DNA from: Syntrophomonadaceae bacterium
GTDB taxonomy: Bacteria; Bacillota; Syntrophomonadia; Syntrophomonadales; Syntrophomonadaceae
Reading direction: 5' to 3'
Assembly: GCA_028683995.1 (NCBI GenBank)
Contig: JAQUGU010000021.1
Span: forward strand, 1 to 13,032
DNA: 13,032 bases
Part shown: positions 12,972 through 13,032 of the stretch, piece after piece
Layout: every line of letters begins with the position of its first letter
Numbering within the stretch: position 1 is the stretch's first letter
Translations under genes and position numbers: made by a program
Notes under the pieces: generated by a model
What the model saw: only the letters and a program-made list of their open reading frames with translations
Database searches by the model: none
Told to the model about the DNA's origin: nothing

Positions 12972-12996
12972 TTGGTTAACTTAACTGATTGGTTAA
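12972..12996 (-). promoter_or_regulatory. Probable higBA operator repeats
   Basis: Two direct copies of TTGGTTAA (12972-12979 and 12989-12996) spaced 17 bases start to start; between them GTTAA-C-TTAAC (12975-12985) is a perfect palindrome. They lie between the -10 box and the toxin start, where HigA-type antitoxins commonly bind. The assignment is by position and symmetry only. Confidence 0.45.
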
Positions 12997-13000
12997 TTGT

Positions 13001-13029
13001 ATTATATGCTAACCACTATCTTTTTACAA
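13001..13029 (-). promoter_or_regulatory. higBA promoter, sigma-A type
   Basis: On the minus strand TTGTAA (13024-13029) and TATAAT (13001-13006) are separated by exactly 17 bases, a near-consensus housekeeping promoter. It lies about 50 bases before the higB start and upstream of the operator-like repeats. Confidence 0.7.
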
Positions 13030-13032
13030 CAT

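Overview
This window most resembles a chromosomal segment of an anaerobic Firmicute of the Desulfotomaculum/Pelotomaculum type. That placement is inference from three things: the gene families (DUF3842, FmdE, a CooT-type nickel protein, a CbiMNQO-like ECF transporter), strong GGAGG-type ribosome binding sites with frequent TTG/GTG starts, and short palindromic and heptameric intergenic repeats of the kind common in those genomes. No rRNA, tRNA, CRISPR array, complete insertion sequence or replication origin was found.

Region 1 (about 372-5537, all on the minus strand) looks like one metal-handling locus. In transcription order it holds a DUF3842 protein, an FmdE-domain protein with a C-terminal zinc ribbon, a CooT-DUF4198 fusion rich in histidine clusters, a repeat and a roughly 200-base leader, then CbiM, a small CbiN-like PDGLE protein, CbiQ/EcfT and CbiO/EcfA. 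Several junctions overlap (TAATG between FmdE and the CooT fusion; 8 bases between CbiM and the PDGLE protein). CbiM and the PDGLE protein would be the substrate-specific part, CbiQ the coupling membrane protein and CbiO the ATPase. CooT, DUF4198 and the lack of a visible B12 element or B12 biosynthesis genes point to nickel rather than cobalt, but this is not proven.

Region 2 (about 5949-10320) holds a small unknown protein and an XRE-S24 regulator whose Ser/Lys protease pair appears replaced by Asn and Ala, both on plus. Convergent to these, on minus, are a WYL-domain regulator and a two-HKD cardiolipin synthase.

Region 3 (about 10474-13029) is accessory DNA: a Phd/YefM-ParE/RelE toxin-antitoxin pair on plus, and convergent to it a HigB toxin plus a HigA-type antitoxin fused to an ImmA/IrrE-like HEXXH metalloprotease domain on minus. 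The gap between the modules holds a frameshifted C-terminal remnant of a phage-type HNH endonuclease. A second possible decayed reading frame lies upstream of the first module.

The most unusual pattern is the placement of intergenic repeats. Members of three unrelated families (a heptamer array plus TGTAGGGGC hairpin, a GGGTGACA hairpin, and a GTGCCTGGCACC palindrome) each begin within about two bases of the stop codon of a minus-strand gene, five times in this window.
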